Part shown: piece after piece, positions 1-12,040 of the stretch | Numbering within the stretch: position 1 is the stretch's first letter | Layout of the letters: every line of letters begins with the position of its first letter | DNA from: Nageia nagi | Lineage: Eukaryota > Pinophyta | Direction: 5' to 3' | NCBI GenBank assembly: GCA_050084985.1 | Contig: JBITNC010000001.1 | Coordinates: 89,652,001 to 89,716,000, forward strand | Length of the DNA stretch: 64,000 nucleotides | The notes under the pieces: model-generated | Told to the model about the DNA's origin: nothing | The model's database searches: none | The model's input: the letters and a program-made list of their open reading frames with translations, nothing else | Program-made: the position numbers and the translations under genes

Positions 1-190
1 GACTTGTGAACAATAATCACAGTTTTGTTTCCATGGTTTTGATTATAGATTATGCATTGCTTATCATTAATAATTACTTCATATTTCTTCTCACATAGTT
101 GCTCAACAGTCAACAAATTATGTTTGAGATTAGTAGTGTAATAAGTATCATGAACCTTTTCTAACCTTCCTTGGTGTCCACCTCCATGCA
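1..190 (-). pseudogene. Copia polyprotein fragment (protease to pre-integrase linker)
   Basis: The minus-strand translation reads LKHNLLTVEQLCEKKYEV followed by a segment like ND..C.IYN. This is the usual Copia sequence between the aspartic protease and the GAG-pre-integrase domain (LKHNLLSVGQL in many elements). It is cut by the window edge and ends near 190. Confidence 0.6.
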
Positions 191-950
191 AGGTTATCAG
201 TGAATAGGGGATGCAGCATGGTTAGAAAAATCGCCAATTAATAAGGGAAATTGACTCAAAATTGCAATTGGGGGCTAGAAGATTTTTCAAGAACCAATTC
301 CGATTCTTTACCTAGCAATACTTTCTTGAAAATTGTGATTCCAGTTCCTCAAAAGTTTGCGGTTAAATTGCAATTCTTTATGGGAAAATGTCGATCTGGA
401 ACAAAATAGCAAAAATCTGAAAAAAATTTGTACGGGCGGGAAAAATTTTGATCGGGGGCTACCATCCTTGGACCCTACAAGGGGGCTAAGGATGCCCCCC
501 TGCAACCCCTCGTGCACGCGTGTGGATGAGGCTCATCAATGGGCGCACCACCATACTGCCACATCCATGTAGACAAATATCAAAGATTTGGATATTGACT
601 CTACCTCACAACAAAAATGACACTATATACGCATGCAAAAACAAACACACTTCATTTTATACTCACTTTTGGTATTTTCATTTGACATATTCATGTCAGT
701 CTGGTTTATGTATTTACTTAGTACTACTTAATTTTACAATTTTACTACTACAATTTCAAATTTCAGTATTTCTGATTTGAGAGTTCACATCTATCATTAT
801 TTGATATGCAATGTTGAAAGATAGCTAAAAATGATTTGTTTCAATGTCAAATTGGGAAAATTCCTTGGTTTTTCTTGTCTGCAGATTTTTTTGCCGATTC
901 CCATCTGATTCTCAATTAATCCGAAATGTCTAACCAAACGATTCTGATTT
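191..950. other. No gene recognised
   Basis: Non-coding, repeat-like sequence with many short near-copies of GATTCNGATT-type words around 290-340 and 890-960. Short open frames here show no domain. Confidence 0.4.
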
Positions 951-1260
951 GATTCGGATTCTTTGAACTCTGGGATGGGGGACGGGTTTTCTGGATGGTA
1001 GGTGATGGAGACCTGATTTTAGGAAACACCTGGGAAACGGGGTTGTGTATAGTTAAAAACCCTGGAATTTCAGATTTATGAAAAATAAAAATAGTTTCAA
1101 TGTTTCATTCATCATTAACATTCATGATTCATCCAAGGACCAATTCAAACATGTAACATAATTTGAAAATCAACTTAAGTCCTAAATATAAAATTAAAAT
1201 ATGATTATCAAATCTGTATCATTGATTCATAATGATAAAATAAAAAATGAAAATTCAAAC

Positions 1261-1338
1261 TCTATGTGAAGCTTATAAATTCAACATTTATGTGAAGCTT
1301 ATAAATTCAAAATCTATGTTGAGCTTATAAATTCAGCT
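1261..1338. repeat. 26-bp tandem repeat, three units
   Basis: Units start at 1261, 1287 and 1313. Each has the form TYTATGTKGAGCTTATAAAT plus TCA, with few differences. Confidence 0.85.
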
Positions 1339-1878
1339 TGATTACATGTCCTGAAATATGACTATGCTAGTATATTTATAAAAGGTTTTGTGTTCAAATG
1401 TTAACTTATTTAGGGAATGATCAATTTCAAGGGAGTTGAAATTTTATGTGCTTCAATGATAGCATTTATATTGTTGAATCTCTCCGTATAAAACGTTGAT
1501 TAAAAGTTGAAAACGAAAACGAATTTAAGAGAGATTGCCAGACAATCAACCACATTTTTACTCTTTTAGCTATTACTGAAGCCATTCTATCAGTCTTGAG
1601 TCTTCTATATTATTCTACTGTTTTTGAGACTTTGAAGAGACCTTGAACACAGTCTTCTATATTATCAATTATCCTAGACTGAATAGACTAAAGACTCAAT
1701 TGATATTCATATTGGGAAAACAACTTTGTTATTATTGATTTAAGTCTTAAGTTTTTCTAGTTTCCTGGACTGTGTAGTTGTAGACTGAAGACTCTAAAAT
1801 AGAAAAACAAAAACAAGCTTGAAATGGACTCATGGAGGATAAAATACAAATGAAAAAAGAAAAACATACCTGATACCT

Positions 1879-1968
1879 CACTGCTGCTCTTTACCTCTTG
1901 CTTTCCTTCTCTCTTCACTGCTGCTCTTCGCTCCTTGCTTTCCTTCTCTCCTCTTCACTGCTGCTCTT
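1879..1968. repeat. Pyrimidine-rich tandem repeat, about 2.3 units
   Basis: CACTGCTGCTCTT recurs at 1879, 1916 and 1956. The first two copies are each followed by CTTGCTTTCCTTCTCTC, giving units of 37 and 40 bp. Confidence 0.8.
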
Positions 1969-2697
1969 ATTTTCTTGTTTTGGTGAGTAGTGTGAATATT
2001 GAAATGTTTGGAAGGAAAGATTTATAAAGTGTTTTTAGGTTTTGGGGGTTGGAGACCTTTGTGGGACCCACCCCCCTCATGTCCATATAAAAAAATTATA
2101 TAAAAAAAACTTTGAGATATTGTTTTTGGAGGTGAGAAGGCTGCCCAGCCATGGGGGATGGCTAGCAGTTCTCGGGAATGGTTGAGGGACTGCTATCTTC
2201 CCTTAGCCATTCCTTTTTCTCCTAGCTTCGAGAGGGACATTTCTTGGGTTTAGGAATCCATCCCAATGATGTCCCTTCCGTACACAATCTAAAGCTTATG
2301 TAAGAGAAATGTTCCCAGGGACGGGTATTTTATGAGTAGGACATGTCCTGAGACAACCTTGCCTCCATGACAGTTTTTGCTGATATTCAAGGCTTTGTTA
2401 TCACCATGCTTGATCTTGGTCTTGTATTTCTCATCCATATTAGCAAGCAATTCCTTGTTTGCAGTTAACATGTGGTTGAAACAAACAAAATCTAGATGCT
2501 GAGTTTTTTGAGAAGTCTTTTCAACCATGTCACATGTTAAGAATAGTTTTCTTGAATTCCAGTAGTACATTATTTTTTAAAATACCCATACCTTTTGTAA
2601 TGATATCATTGGATATATTTTGTTATTAGATCTTTTTCTTCCTCTTCCTCTACTAGCTGGCCTCCTCTTTAATAACGTCCTTTGTTAAGATTTCCCT

Positions 2698-3300
2698 TCT
2701 TCTTGGACATCAAGCATCATCCATCTAATTTACAAATCCGACGAACCTAATGAAACGAGCAATTACATCACCATCATGATTGGTCACACTATGGCCAAAC
2801 TTTATGCCACGATCATTGAGGACTACATATCACGTATGGTCAATGAGAGGGGTTTTGGAGCTTGAGGACATGTTGCTTTTCGGAGAGATCATTGTACTAC
2901 GGACAACATTTTCACCCTAAGAGCTATTATCGTCTTCAACGATTGGGGGTACCAAAGATGGGATTTACAACCATATGGATTCTTTATGAGATTCTTTTTG
3001 GCCATATCTGTACTTCAAATGATTTATCAGACAATGTTCCAAGAACGATTAGGGTCAAATGGGGTTTCCCTCTTTCTTCGACCTTATTTGGAATATATAT
3101 TGATGAGCTTGAGTCCTATATTCTAGAGATCATTGAACCTAGTGTTGGTTTTCTCCTTCAAGATGGTTGGGTTCCCATTCTCCTCTTTGCGGCTTACAAC
3201 ATTTGGTCGATGCCTTTGACTCTTTCAACATCAGATAGGAGCTTACGATGAACCTTAGCAAGACTAAGTTGGTGGCCTTCAATGTTTCATGAACTACATT
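2698..3300 (+). pseudogene. LINE (non-LTR) reverse transcriptase fragment
   Basis: Plus-strand translation gives SNYITIMIGHTMAKLYA, then FRRDHCTTDNIFTLRAII, then after a jump RTIRVKWGFPLSSTLFGIYI and VPILLFAAYN. These correspond to LINE RT motifs (SNYR.I.., AGFR..H.T.D.IF.L, GVKQGCPLSP.LF..Y.DE, LLFADD). The segment holding motif A (F.DF.KAFD, first catalytic Asp) is missing between 2935 and 2945, and the catalytic FADD reads FAAY, so the enzyme is dead. A stop also lies at about 2862. No poly(A) tail or target-site duplication was identified. Confidence 0.75.
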
Positions 3301-3589
3301 AGATCAGACCCGGATCACTTTTTGGGATACCATTGTTGAGACGTGTTGTGACTAGCACAACACGCCTCAAGATCTTGCGATTTTAGGGACCCAAGCGCCT
3401 TGTCGAATTATCATCATGTTAAACCTAGAAGTTCATCTACTTGGATGTTATGTTCATTATCCTATTGTGAGTTAAGAGTCATGCCTCATTCAGATTTATC
3501 CAAGGTATTCCAAGTCCAAATTTGTTTAAGTTTGGAAATTGGAAGGCCGAGTTAGGTGAAAATAGGGAACCTAGGTGAAGTTTGAAACA

Positions 3590-4640
3590 AAACAAGGTGG
3601 ATACAAGCCTCCAAGAGGCCAGTGCATGACTCAAAAAATCATGAATGTGTCTAGGTCAAGTTTGGGGTTAAGCTAAGTAAACAGGAGCATCCTAAGGCCC
3701 ATCAAATGAGAAAAAGGCAAGATTGTGTCTTTTTTTGGCATGTGCTAGACCAGGAAGAACATGAGGACGAAGTTCAGAGGGTGAGTCTCCCAAGGACCTA
3801 GCGCATCACTCCAAAAGACAAAATTGTGTCTTTTTGAGGCATGCATCAGCCAACAAAGGGAGCACAAGTTGAGGTCATGGTCAAATTTGGTGAAGTGAGG
3901 CACTTAAGAAGCTTGCGCTAGGGTCTTGAGCTAGAAAGAAGACATTTCGAGGTGGAAATATCGGCTAAGGCACAAGAGAAAACATCAAATTTCACTTAAG
4001 CCCACCAAGGCAACTCGGCGCATAGCTCAAAAATACATGATTGTGACCTTTTGAGCGATGCTCCAAGATGATGCATGCTTAAAAAGCTTGCGCATGAGCT
4101 TAAAAGACAACAACGTACTTTTTTTGGCATGCGCCAGGTTTAGGAGAGATCCATATGCATCTTAAGGCGAAAAATGGCTAAGTGATGCACTCAAAACCTC
4201 GAAATCAAGACAAATTGGGCAAGAGAAGGTTGGCATATCACTTCAAAAGACATGATGATGACTTTTCCTGGCATGCGCCCAAACTGGAGAGATTGGCAAG
4301 CCTGGCGCATAGAAAATAAAGACAGGAGGGTGACTTTTTGTGGCATGCACCAAACTTGAAGGGTGCCCAGGAAGCTTGTGAAGTGAAATTTTGAAGAACA
4401 CGGGCCCAAGGGAGGAGGAAATCGTGAAGAACCAGAGCAAGAGAGGTCACACAAAGGTCAAGAAGACAAATTGGAGGGCCAAAGAGACTTGCGTTGGATG
4501 CTAGAAAACCCCATGTCTTTTTTTGGCATGCGCCAACCCAAAAGACCTCCTCACCCTTGTGCCAAGATCCCAAGTGCAAAATTTTCAAATTTTGGGTTGG
4601 CATGCATCTCAAGGTGGGCTAGATCAAAGGGCTGTAGTAT
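3590..4640 (+). repeat. Degenerate repeated motif upstream of a TATA box
   Basis: At least seven imperfect units, about 70-190 bp apart, carry AAAAGACA or a variant, then a T-run and GGCATGCGCCA or a close variant (for example near 3735, 3835, 4125, 4270, 4345 and 4525). The stretch ends just before a TATA box. It could be the U3 part of an old LTR or a promoter array. A TGTTGTG word at 3344 could be an LTR start, but no second LTR copy was found. Confidence 0.5.
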
Positions 4641-4695
4641 TTTTTTCCCCATGCAAAACCTAGATAACTAGGGTTCTGGGAAACCTAATTTTGGC

Positions 4696-4703
4696 TATAT
4701 AAA
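4696..4703 (+). promoter_or_regulatory. Candidate TATA box
   Basis: GGCTATATAAAGG lies about 190 bp before the first open stretch of the degraded coding region at 4884-7962. No downstream start signal can be verified. Confidence 0.4.
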
Positions 4704-4782
4704 GGAGAAGTTTGAGCTCATTTTTCAAATCCAAATCATTCTTCTCTTCAACATTTGCCCCAAGGAGAAAAGACAAGGTGAA

Positions 4783-4960
4783 AATTAGGGCATCATTTCG
4801 AAGTTGTCATCCATTCAAGCTTGCATGAGAGGTCTAAAGGGAACTAGGGCAGCAATTCGCAATCTTCTCTCCTTCAAGCTTGCATGGGAAAGCCAAGGAT
4901 AACTAGGGCATCATTTCGTAGCCTTCTACAATCCAAGCTTACGTGGGGAGTCCAGGAGAG
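4783..4960 (+). repeat. About 60-bp tandem repeat, three units, in a candidate 5' leader
   Basis: Three units begin AAATTAGGGCATCATTTCG, AACTAGGGCAGCAATTCG and AACTAGGGCATCATTTCG. Each continues with a CCAAGCTTGCATGGG-like segment. Later units run into the first reading frame. Confidence 0.75.
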
Positions 4961-7900
4961 ATCCGATCATTTGCACACCCCAGAAATGGCATCTTCAAGG
5001 AGTGATGTGGCCAAGGCCATACTCGGGCCTCATGACAATTTTGCTACCATTCCCTTTGCAGTCCCATTCCTCGAGTTGTGTGTAGAAGTGAGTCAACATT
5101 GGAAGATTGGTGAGAGGGTGCTTCGAGACATTAAAGGAGAAGTCATTATGGATTTTAGCCCATAAGTAGTGAAGAGTGCATTTAAGTGGTTAGGTGAGGG
5201 AGACTATGAATATAGCGAAGCAGAATTACTAGCCCTTTACCAAGCCACCAACTAATCGGAAAACATGATCAAGGATTAGATGTTTGAAGAACACCACGAA
5301 TTGAAGGGCAATGCTCTCATCAATGCTAAGCACACCAACTTTTTCCCCATTGCCGATAGGATGATCAACATGTTGTCTAGACTACCAGGAAAAGAAGACA
5401 ACAACAAATTCAGGAAGGAGTACTTCGACTTCATTGTACACATCACTAGAGGGAAGAGAATCAAGTGGAGCAAGGTCATCAGTGAAACCCTCGTCGATCA
5501 CCTTTCATCGATCAATACCACCAAAAAGTTTTACATGAACTCTTATTTGGTGTACTTGCTACTCCATGGTAAGTATAGACCTACATCCCTTGGTGAGGAA
5601 GCCAAGATATAAGAAGGGAGTCATGCGGTTTGGAAGTTATATCCTTGATGGAGAGTTGAAAGGAGATGGAATAGCTACTTCATGAAGAATGACAACTGAG
5701 AATATGAGATCTACAAAGAGTTGAAAGGAGAAGTTTCAATCTTACGAATCTCCAATTTGGCGAAGGATGCACTTAAAAGATATGGGACTTCTTCCTTCAA
5801 AACCAACATTTCTCCTATATCAGAATTTATGGATCATCCGTGGAGCCTTACCAGTTGCCTAGGTATGTCAACAATAGGCTAATCTTGATGGAGATGATGA
5901 GTTAGTTTGCATATTTGCATGAGCACTTGTGGTAGAAGAATTCGACCACTACCAACTTACTAGTCATAGTGGGAGAGTACTAGTGTCGATTTTGGGCAGA
6001 TGTGGATACTATGAAGGAAGAACTTGAGAAGTATGGCTTCAACATAGTGAGTAGAGCTGACCACTATGATTCGGATCACAAGATTCATAACTTCTTCATG
6101 AAGGAGCGAAAGAAGACATATAATCACAAGTCACTTGGAGGTGAAGAGTTGTTTAGGAATATGAGTAGTGAGTCCGAGATGACGAGAATTCGTGCTCAAT
6201 TGCATGGTGAGGCTAGAACAATGTAGAAAACGATGGAAGAGAGAATAGATAGATCCTTGGCATCTAACAAAAGGAAAAGACAAGAATAATCCACATCACA
6301 TGTCACTCAGTGCCCTTTGGATAATGATGATGAGGAGCAAGTAGGACAATATGCTTCCATGCATGGAGGTCATCCAGTGGATCGGGCCGTGGAGTGGCTA
6401 TGGCTAGGAGGATGAGATGTGTGAGGAATGCGACACAAGATTCATCACTCGTAGATCGCCCTATTACAAGGACAACCCAATCTCCTACTTAAGCAATACC
6501 ACCATTTGGCTTCCCGCCTTCATCACCATTGTATGAAGTGTCGAATGAGGGTGAAGCAACTAATCAAGCTAATGACGAACAAGCAGAGAGCCAAGCTCAC
6601 CCTATGGATGTGGAACAAGAAGAGAAATCATTGGAGATATTAGATGAGAGACCTAAACCCCCACCATCAAACCCTTCTTCATCTAGAAGAAAAGGGAAGA
6701 GTCTTGCTTTAGAAGGGGTATCAAGGAGAGTGCAACAGAGGAAGATGCCACGTCCACAACAATCAAGTGAAAGAGGTGAAGAAGAACAATCGAGTCAGGG
6801 GGTAAGGCATCCTAAGTGACGAAGATTGGATGTGGTGACTATTCAAGATCTCATTGTCGAGACATATCAACCTACGACAAGCAATGAATGGGGTATAGAT
6901 GTGGATGAATGCCTTGATGTCTTCAAGATGGATGTGGGAGATAAATTTGAAGATCTTGATGAAGATCATCTAGTAGGAGAGAGTTCCACCCAACCTGGCA
7001 AAAGCCAAACCTATGTTCACATGACCAATAATGCAATTCATATCAAGACAATATATGCTCACAAGGCCAACCCATAGAATCAGGGAGACTTAAAGCAGAT
7101 CAACCAGATAATTGAGACGGGGCCAATTGGGATTGTAGGAAGGAAGCATTCCATCATAGCCAATGCAAATGCCATGATGAAGGATGGGTTACAGAAAGAG
7201 AAAGAAATCAAAAGCATGAAGAAGGAATTGGCCGTCTAGAAAAGATTGACAAGGGAGATAGAGATGGTTAGTATGATCCCCGATGAGCTTAGAAAGCAAG
7301 TACCGTTGAAGGAGGCTCTAGTGGCAATCAAAGAGAAGTTGATCAGCGGGGTCATTGAGGTGGTAGCACGATTTGTAGGAGCCCTTCAAAAGGTTTCCAT
7401 AGAAGAAGAAAAAGTGAAGGGGTTCTTGACAAATAGGGTTGGGTTTCTTGGGCGATTGCAAGAACAAAGAGTAGTTATTACTAGATTTCAGCCAGCAACA
7501 ATGGATAGCCAAGCAAATGCCAATTTGTGTAGAGAGTATTGGTTTCATTTAGGGTGGGTACGACAATTAGGATCTTGATGTCAAGAGCTGAGCAAGGAAT
7601 TGTTGAAGGTAAAAGATAACTTACATGCTCAGATGGAGGCAATGCACTAGGAAGTGAAGTTTCTTGAAGAAGATGGTGTGATCAGAGAAGCTAGTGTAGT
7701 GGCCACGGAGGTGAAGCACTTGATTAGGGGTTTGCTTTTGACAGAGGATGTGAATGCTTATCGGATCGGAAGCCATGCTGAGCACACAATGAAGATGTAT
7801 GCTTGGAAGCTAGAGATGGAGCGGACCATTCGCAAGGTGGATGACTTAATTGAGAGGAACAAGGAAGCACACAATGAGATAGTTTATGGGTTGGAGCTCG

Positions 7901-7962
7901 TCGCAGGATATTTGGATGATAATTTTGAAGACCATGTTGCTGCTCTAGTGCAACAACCATAG
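4884..7962 (+). pseudogene. Degraded long coding region, family not recognised
   Basis: Open plus-strand stretches follow one another with few interruptions: 4884-5165, 5280-5612, 6002-6226, 6529-6819, 6826-7077, 7246-7578 and 7654-7962. The most natural start is the ATG at 4986 (MASSRSDVAKAILGPHDN). The first third looks globular (motifs such as FPIADRMINMLSRLP and FYMNSYLVYLLLHGKY). The middle is charged and Pro/Ser-rich. The last third is rich in Glu, Lys and Leu and probably coiled coil. Many interrupting stops could come from CAA, CAG or CGA by one C-to-T change. It resembles ORFs carried by plant retroelements or plant-mobile-domain genes in general style, but I cannot assign it. A former host gene is equally possible. 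Confidence 0.45.
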
Positions 7963-8840
7963 ACTATTTTTATTATTATTGTTTTATTTCAGTTATAATC
8001 ATTTTTAAAACTTCAAATAATTATATTCTTATTTTAGGCCTTGTGATGGATGGAGATTTGATCCCACAAGTGTTGGAGTTAATCTTGTAACACCATGTGG
8101 CGAGTTTTTATTGCAATTTGGTTTATTTTCTTGGAATTCGCATTAGGGTTAGGGCAATGCTTAGGGTTGCCACCAAAACTATTTAAACCCCTAAAGGCTC
8201 ATTTTGAAGGGGGGATTAGACATTTTACACTTTGGAGAACTTTGCTACTATTTTCTAATAAATAAGTTTCTCTCAAATTGTGTATGTGGTGTATTCTCAA
8301 GTAATTGTGTGTATGCTCTCATTCTTTGTGACTATGAACATGAATGAATGTTGATGATATATCTCAAGTTATTAAGTGAATGTTATTGCTATCTTATGTT
8401 ATTTTGAGTTGCTTGGAATATTTCATAAGTCTTGTATAAGGTGGATGAAAGAATACTTGAACGTCTTTTGAAGTGATTTGAGTAGTGTATGAAAGCAATA
8501 GTTCATTGTTTGCATAATAGACGTGTATTTTGGAATGATTCCTTTATTCTACTTAGCTTAGGAATTTCACTTCATTCGTTTAAGATTGCTCACGTCTCAC
8601 CTTTCACCATCCTTGCCTCAACTTCATGCTTCTCTCACTAGACCATTCGTGTTGTTGGCTAGTGGAGTGGATTAGGAGCGCATGGAACCTATACCAAGCC
8701 CGGGGAGAGTCGACTTCCAAACCTTGCATGTATTGGTGAGAAGTCATACAGTTGGGTTGAATTCACATACCCATTGTCTAACCTACATTTTTCTTTCATT
8801 TTACACCTTTTTTCCTTGCGGTTTTCGCACCCCTTTCTTT
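7963..8840. other. No gene recognised; LTR- or 3'-UTR-like sequence
   Basis: This follows the degraded coding region. It contains ACTATTTAAACCCCTAA and an AATAAATAAG word near 8260, which could be promoter and polyadenylation signals of an LTR. No direct-repeat partner was found in the window. Confidence 0.3.
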
Positions 8841-9540
8841 TAGTTTTGTTTAAAGAAACAACCCTTATAAAGGTAGTGAGGTGATCCGAGTCCTTGATAA
8901 ACAAATGTTATTTGAGTTGGTGCCAACTTCAAACATCTTAGCCAGTCTTTGAGCCTTGTCCTTGCATATCCATTAAAGAGACCTTTGAGATAACTAGTCC
9001 TCATAGCAGAGAAGGGTAACGCCTTTTCACCTAAGGTTTTGGTGTCTTTGCTAGCCTTGTGACTTATTTGCCTATCGACAAGGTATGAAAAAAAACTACC
9101 CAACAAGGTCACTTCTTGCACATATTTGGGAGTGCTTTTCCAGGGCCCTAGGTTCTCCATGCGTACAACAACACCGCCTAGAGTCAAATGTGGGTATGCA
9201 ACGGTGTCTACCTTGGATAGACAGTGCATTCAACTCCATTTCCAAAACATCCCATCCAAACTGTAGCTCTTCCAAAATTTGGTCACGCCCAATGTTCTAT
9301 ATGGCGTTGAGGTTTAGGTCCCAGTTTACTAGCAATAGATTGGTCTGTAGTAGAGTAGATTCTCATTAGCACTCTAGCTCGAATGGTACCCCATCTGATC
9401 ATGCTAACAAGTTTGGATGCCAGCCTTTCCAGATATGGGTTGCTACCTATGTTGTCCTTTTTCCTCCAATGCTTGCATAGGTTATTTGGTTCGAGAGATG
9501 CCTCAGATAGACTGCCTTCCAGAGCTCTAGCCTCCTCCAT
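8840..9540 (-). other. Two unrecognised minus-strand open stretches
   Basis: Frames at 9229-8840 (129 codons) and 9540-9283 (85 codons) are open, and base composition here is nearer 47% GC than the surroundings. No motif was recognised. They may be remnants of a retroelement protein; their adjacency on one strand is the only support. Confidence 0.25.
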
Positions 9541-9934
9541 TGACCATGTTGGTTAGGGTTGTCGTAGATTTTGGTTAGCAATTTGGTTTCTCTCCTAATA
9601 GACTCCCTTTACCAGTTGAGTAGGGGATTGGTTCCTCGACAGACTCTCTCTCTATGATTCAAGAGACAATTTATAGGGCCTTCATTCAGCACACTTGGAT
9701 TTCACCTCCACAACCACTATTTCCCTAGTTGGTGCATTATTCACAGAATTATCTTTGTGTTGATTAGGGGATCATCCTTTCGCTTGGCTACATCAACTTA
9801 CATCTTTCTCTCATACTACGGTTCATTGGGAAACTGCATGTATTCTCCCATTAGCCAAGAATTGAGACATATCACCACTTAGCCCAAGAGTTACAAGTTT
9901 GTCGCCTTTTTCTCTAGAAATTGAGTCTGAAGAC

Positions 9935-10400
9935 CTTTTCATCTTTCGTTGTTCGGTTTATTACAAGATCTGAGGCAGATATCATTGCCTTTACCGAGAC
10001 TCACACACCTCACTGTCTAGGTTCTACATTCATTCATTACCCTGATCAACATTGTTGAGCCTAATATTTCAAAAAGGCCTTTCTCCTTCAAATGCGTCTC
10101 CTAGCTTGCACTCTGCATCCGACCGGGCATCGCCGCATCACATCCTTTTTTCATTCTTCCCGTGTGGAGGGAGCATGTAGGAGATGACATGATGACCCTC
10201 TACTTAACACACGATGTACCAGGAGATGCTTGGATTTTCAGGATTCCTTTCAAACATGTTAGATCACATCCTTTTTCCCCTTATGAGCGACAACATCGCA
10301 AACTTGATCTCCAAAGCCCATGGATGTCCTCCATCAGGATGGAGGGCACACATTGATTCACTCATAGCAAAATCCAAGCGGATATCTAGGGTTTTGTAGA
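9935..10400 (+). pseudogene. Possible LINE endonuclease remnant
   Basis: The plus strand encodes ADIIAFTETHTPH, similar to the D-I-I-x-x-x-E-T/H motif of LINE apurinic-type endonucleases. It is followed by stops and frame changes up to about 10400. The match is short and the call weak. It could belong to the same LINE family as 2698-3300, but the two are 6.6 kb apart in the wrong order. Confidence 0.3.
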
Positions 10401-10439
10401 GCACCCAATTGTGCGATTGTACTTGCGTTTTGCTTTATT

Positions 10440-11270
10440 TAGTGTGGGCCTGATAGGGGCTTAGCTGGTTTTTTTGAGCATATTTGTATTTGGCAGTCCA
10501 TTTACTGCCTTTGGCCTTCTGTGGATTTTGTTTCTTTGTTTCTTTCTTCTTCCTCATGATAAGTTCTGATTTTGTCCTCTTCCTTGCCCTTGTGAGCTTG
10601 AACCAACACACCATCATTTTTTGAAACGTCCACCATTGAGGTAAAAGATTGTTCAATACCTTCACTAAAGATGCCTTTTTCATTTCTCATAAAGCAACAT
10701 AAAAGAGCCCATAAGACGTTCAAACTTCAAAGTAGTCAAATTTCCTTTCTTTCAATAGTGATGGTTACATGATTCCACTTAGGTGTTAGAGTTTACAAAC
10801 TTTTCTTTCAACAATCTCCTTTTCCAACCTTTCTCTTTGTGTGACAATTTTATTGACCACGTCATTAACTCTAGCATAATTCTTACTTTACACTCTTTGA
10901 TTCTTGCATTTATAGATTCTTAAACTCTCTTTTTATTGTTTGCAACTTAACAAGCTTTCTTTGATCATTACCTTGGTAGCCCTCATTTAGCACTTTCCAA
11001 GCATCCTTGGCTGATTTTTCATTTGCAATTGTTTGAAATAAGCTCTTCTAAAGAATTATTAAATATGTTATAGTGCCAAAGAGTTTTTCTTCTTAATCTC
11101 CTTTGCTTGCCAAGCATTTTTGAGGAATGGTATTCCAATCTACCGCCTTATCATAGTATCCTGATCCATAAATCTTTACCAGTCATCAAGGTCCTTATTT
11201 TAATGTTCCAATAATTATAATCTTTTCCACTGAATTCTGGAATAGGGAGAGAGCTGTTATTGTTGGCCAT
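10440..11270 (-). pseudogene. Copia gag remnant
   Basis: It starts at the ATG complementary to 11268-11270 and reads MANNNSSLPIPEFSGKDYNY then WNIKMRTLM, the standard N-terminus of Copia/UBN2-type Gag (F.G.NY..W...M). Below this the frame is broken several times, with recognisable pieces to about 10440 (Lys/Glu-rich tail). At 11379-11394 the sequence is a damaged complement of a TGGTATCAGAGCC primer-binding site, so the 5' end of a minus-strand element lay here. No LTR partner was found. Confidence 0.65.
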
Positions 11271-11399
11271 GCCACCCAAATCAAGAATGTGTGAAATCTT
11301 TCTTCAAAGAACATGCAGTAGAACCGATCAATAGTTAGAAAGATCAAGAATACAAGTTCTCTACAGCCCAAGATCAGCAAGGCTCTAATTTCATTTGTG

Positions 11400-12040
11400 G
11401 ATTTTTTACTTGAGAAATAATATCACTTACTCACATCTTCACAAAATACCCTGTCAAAAAGAATTCAATGCATAAACAACGTAACACATCAATGGGTGCT
11501 TCTATTAACTTTTACATAACTGTTATAACAAAGAAATCATATGATACAAAGGCCATTAAATAACTGTACATGGCAATTACATTTGATTTTAGGAACTTTT
11601 GTTGTATTAGAAATCTTAAAATTGATTCCTTTTCCTGACATGAGGCATTTGCCATCTGATTTGGAACTGAAAATACCACAGAAAATTATGTTAGCATTTG
11701 TGCAAGATAAAACAAGGGTAAGAGATGACTTGAAACTTGTCTTTTTCTTCCTCCATCAGTGTCACCATTTCAATAGGATTAGTAGAGTCAAGGCCAGGAC
11801 ATAAGAGAGTGCAAGAAGGGAAGAAGCAGACTGCAGCAGATGACAGGGAAGACTTGTCTGATTTTTTTGCAATGAGCGAGAGAGATTTTCCCACTTTCAT
11901 TATTTTACTTACGTTATTAGGGTATCTTATCTTGTATGCATCCTACAAATCACAATCTGTAGTTGATAATTTGTTCTGTGTGTTTGGGAAGATTGCAGCT
12001 GGGATTCAAAAGTTTAATTTTGATGAGAATAGGAATGTGG
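11400..12040. other. No gene recognised
   Basis: AT-rich, with an open plus-strand stretch at 11737-12090 that contains a hydrophobic segment (FIILLTLLGYLILY) but no family signature. It was examined as a possible 5' exon of the nucleotidyltransferase gene and does not resemble its N-terminus. Confidence 0.35.

Larger units (their letters stand above)
960..2290. repeat. Dispersed repeat, copy 1
   Basis: It shares ordered blocks with 12040-12960. The blocks are a GGGAA.CGGGG-like start with a TAAAAA..CC.G run, then TTTCAATGTTTCA, then a CTGCTCTT/CTTCTC pyrimidine tract, then GTGGGACC.ACCCCC, then a stretch rich in TTCCC/GGGAA words. Alignment by eye is patchy, so the boundaries are approximate. 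Confidence 0.4.

Noticed and set aside
4238-4612. 124-codon minus-strand open frame
   Set aside because: It spans the degenerate repeat array, and open frames there follow the repeat period; no domain.
8041-8900. LTR pairing with the 3344-4960 region around the degraded coding stretch
   Set aside because: Both look LTR-like, but no direct-repeat similarity could be found between them.
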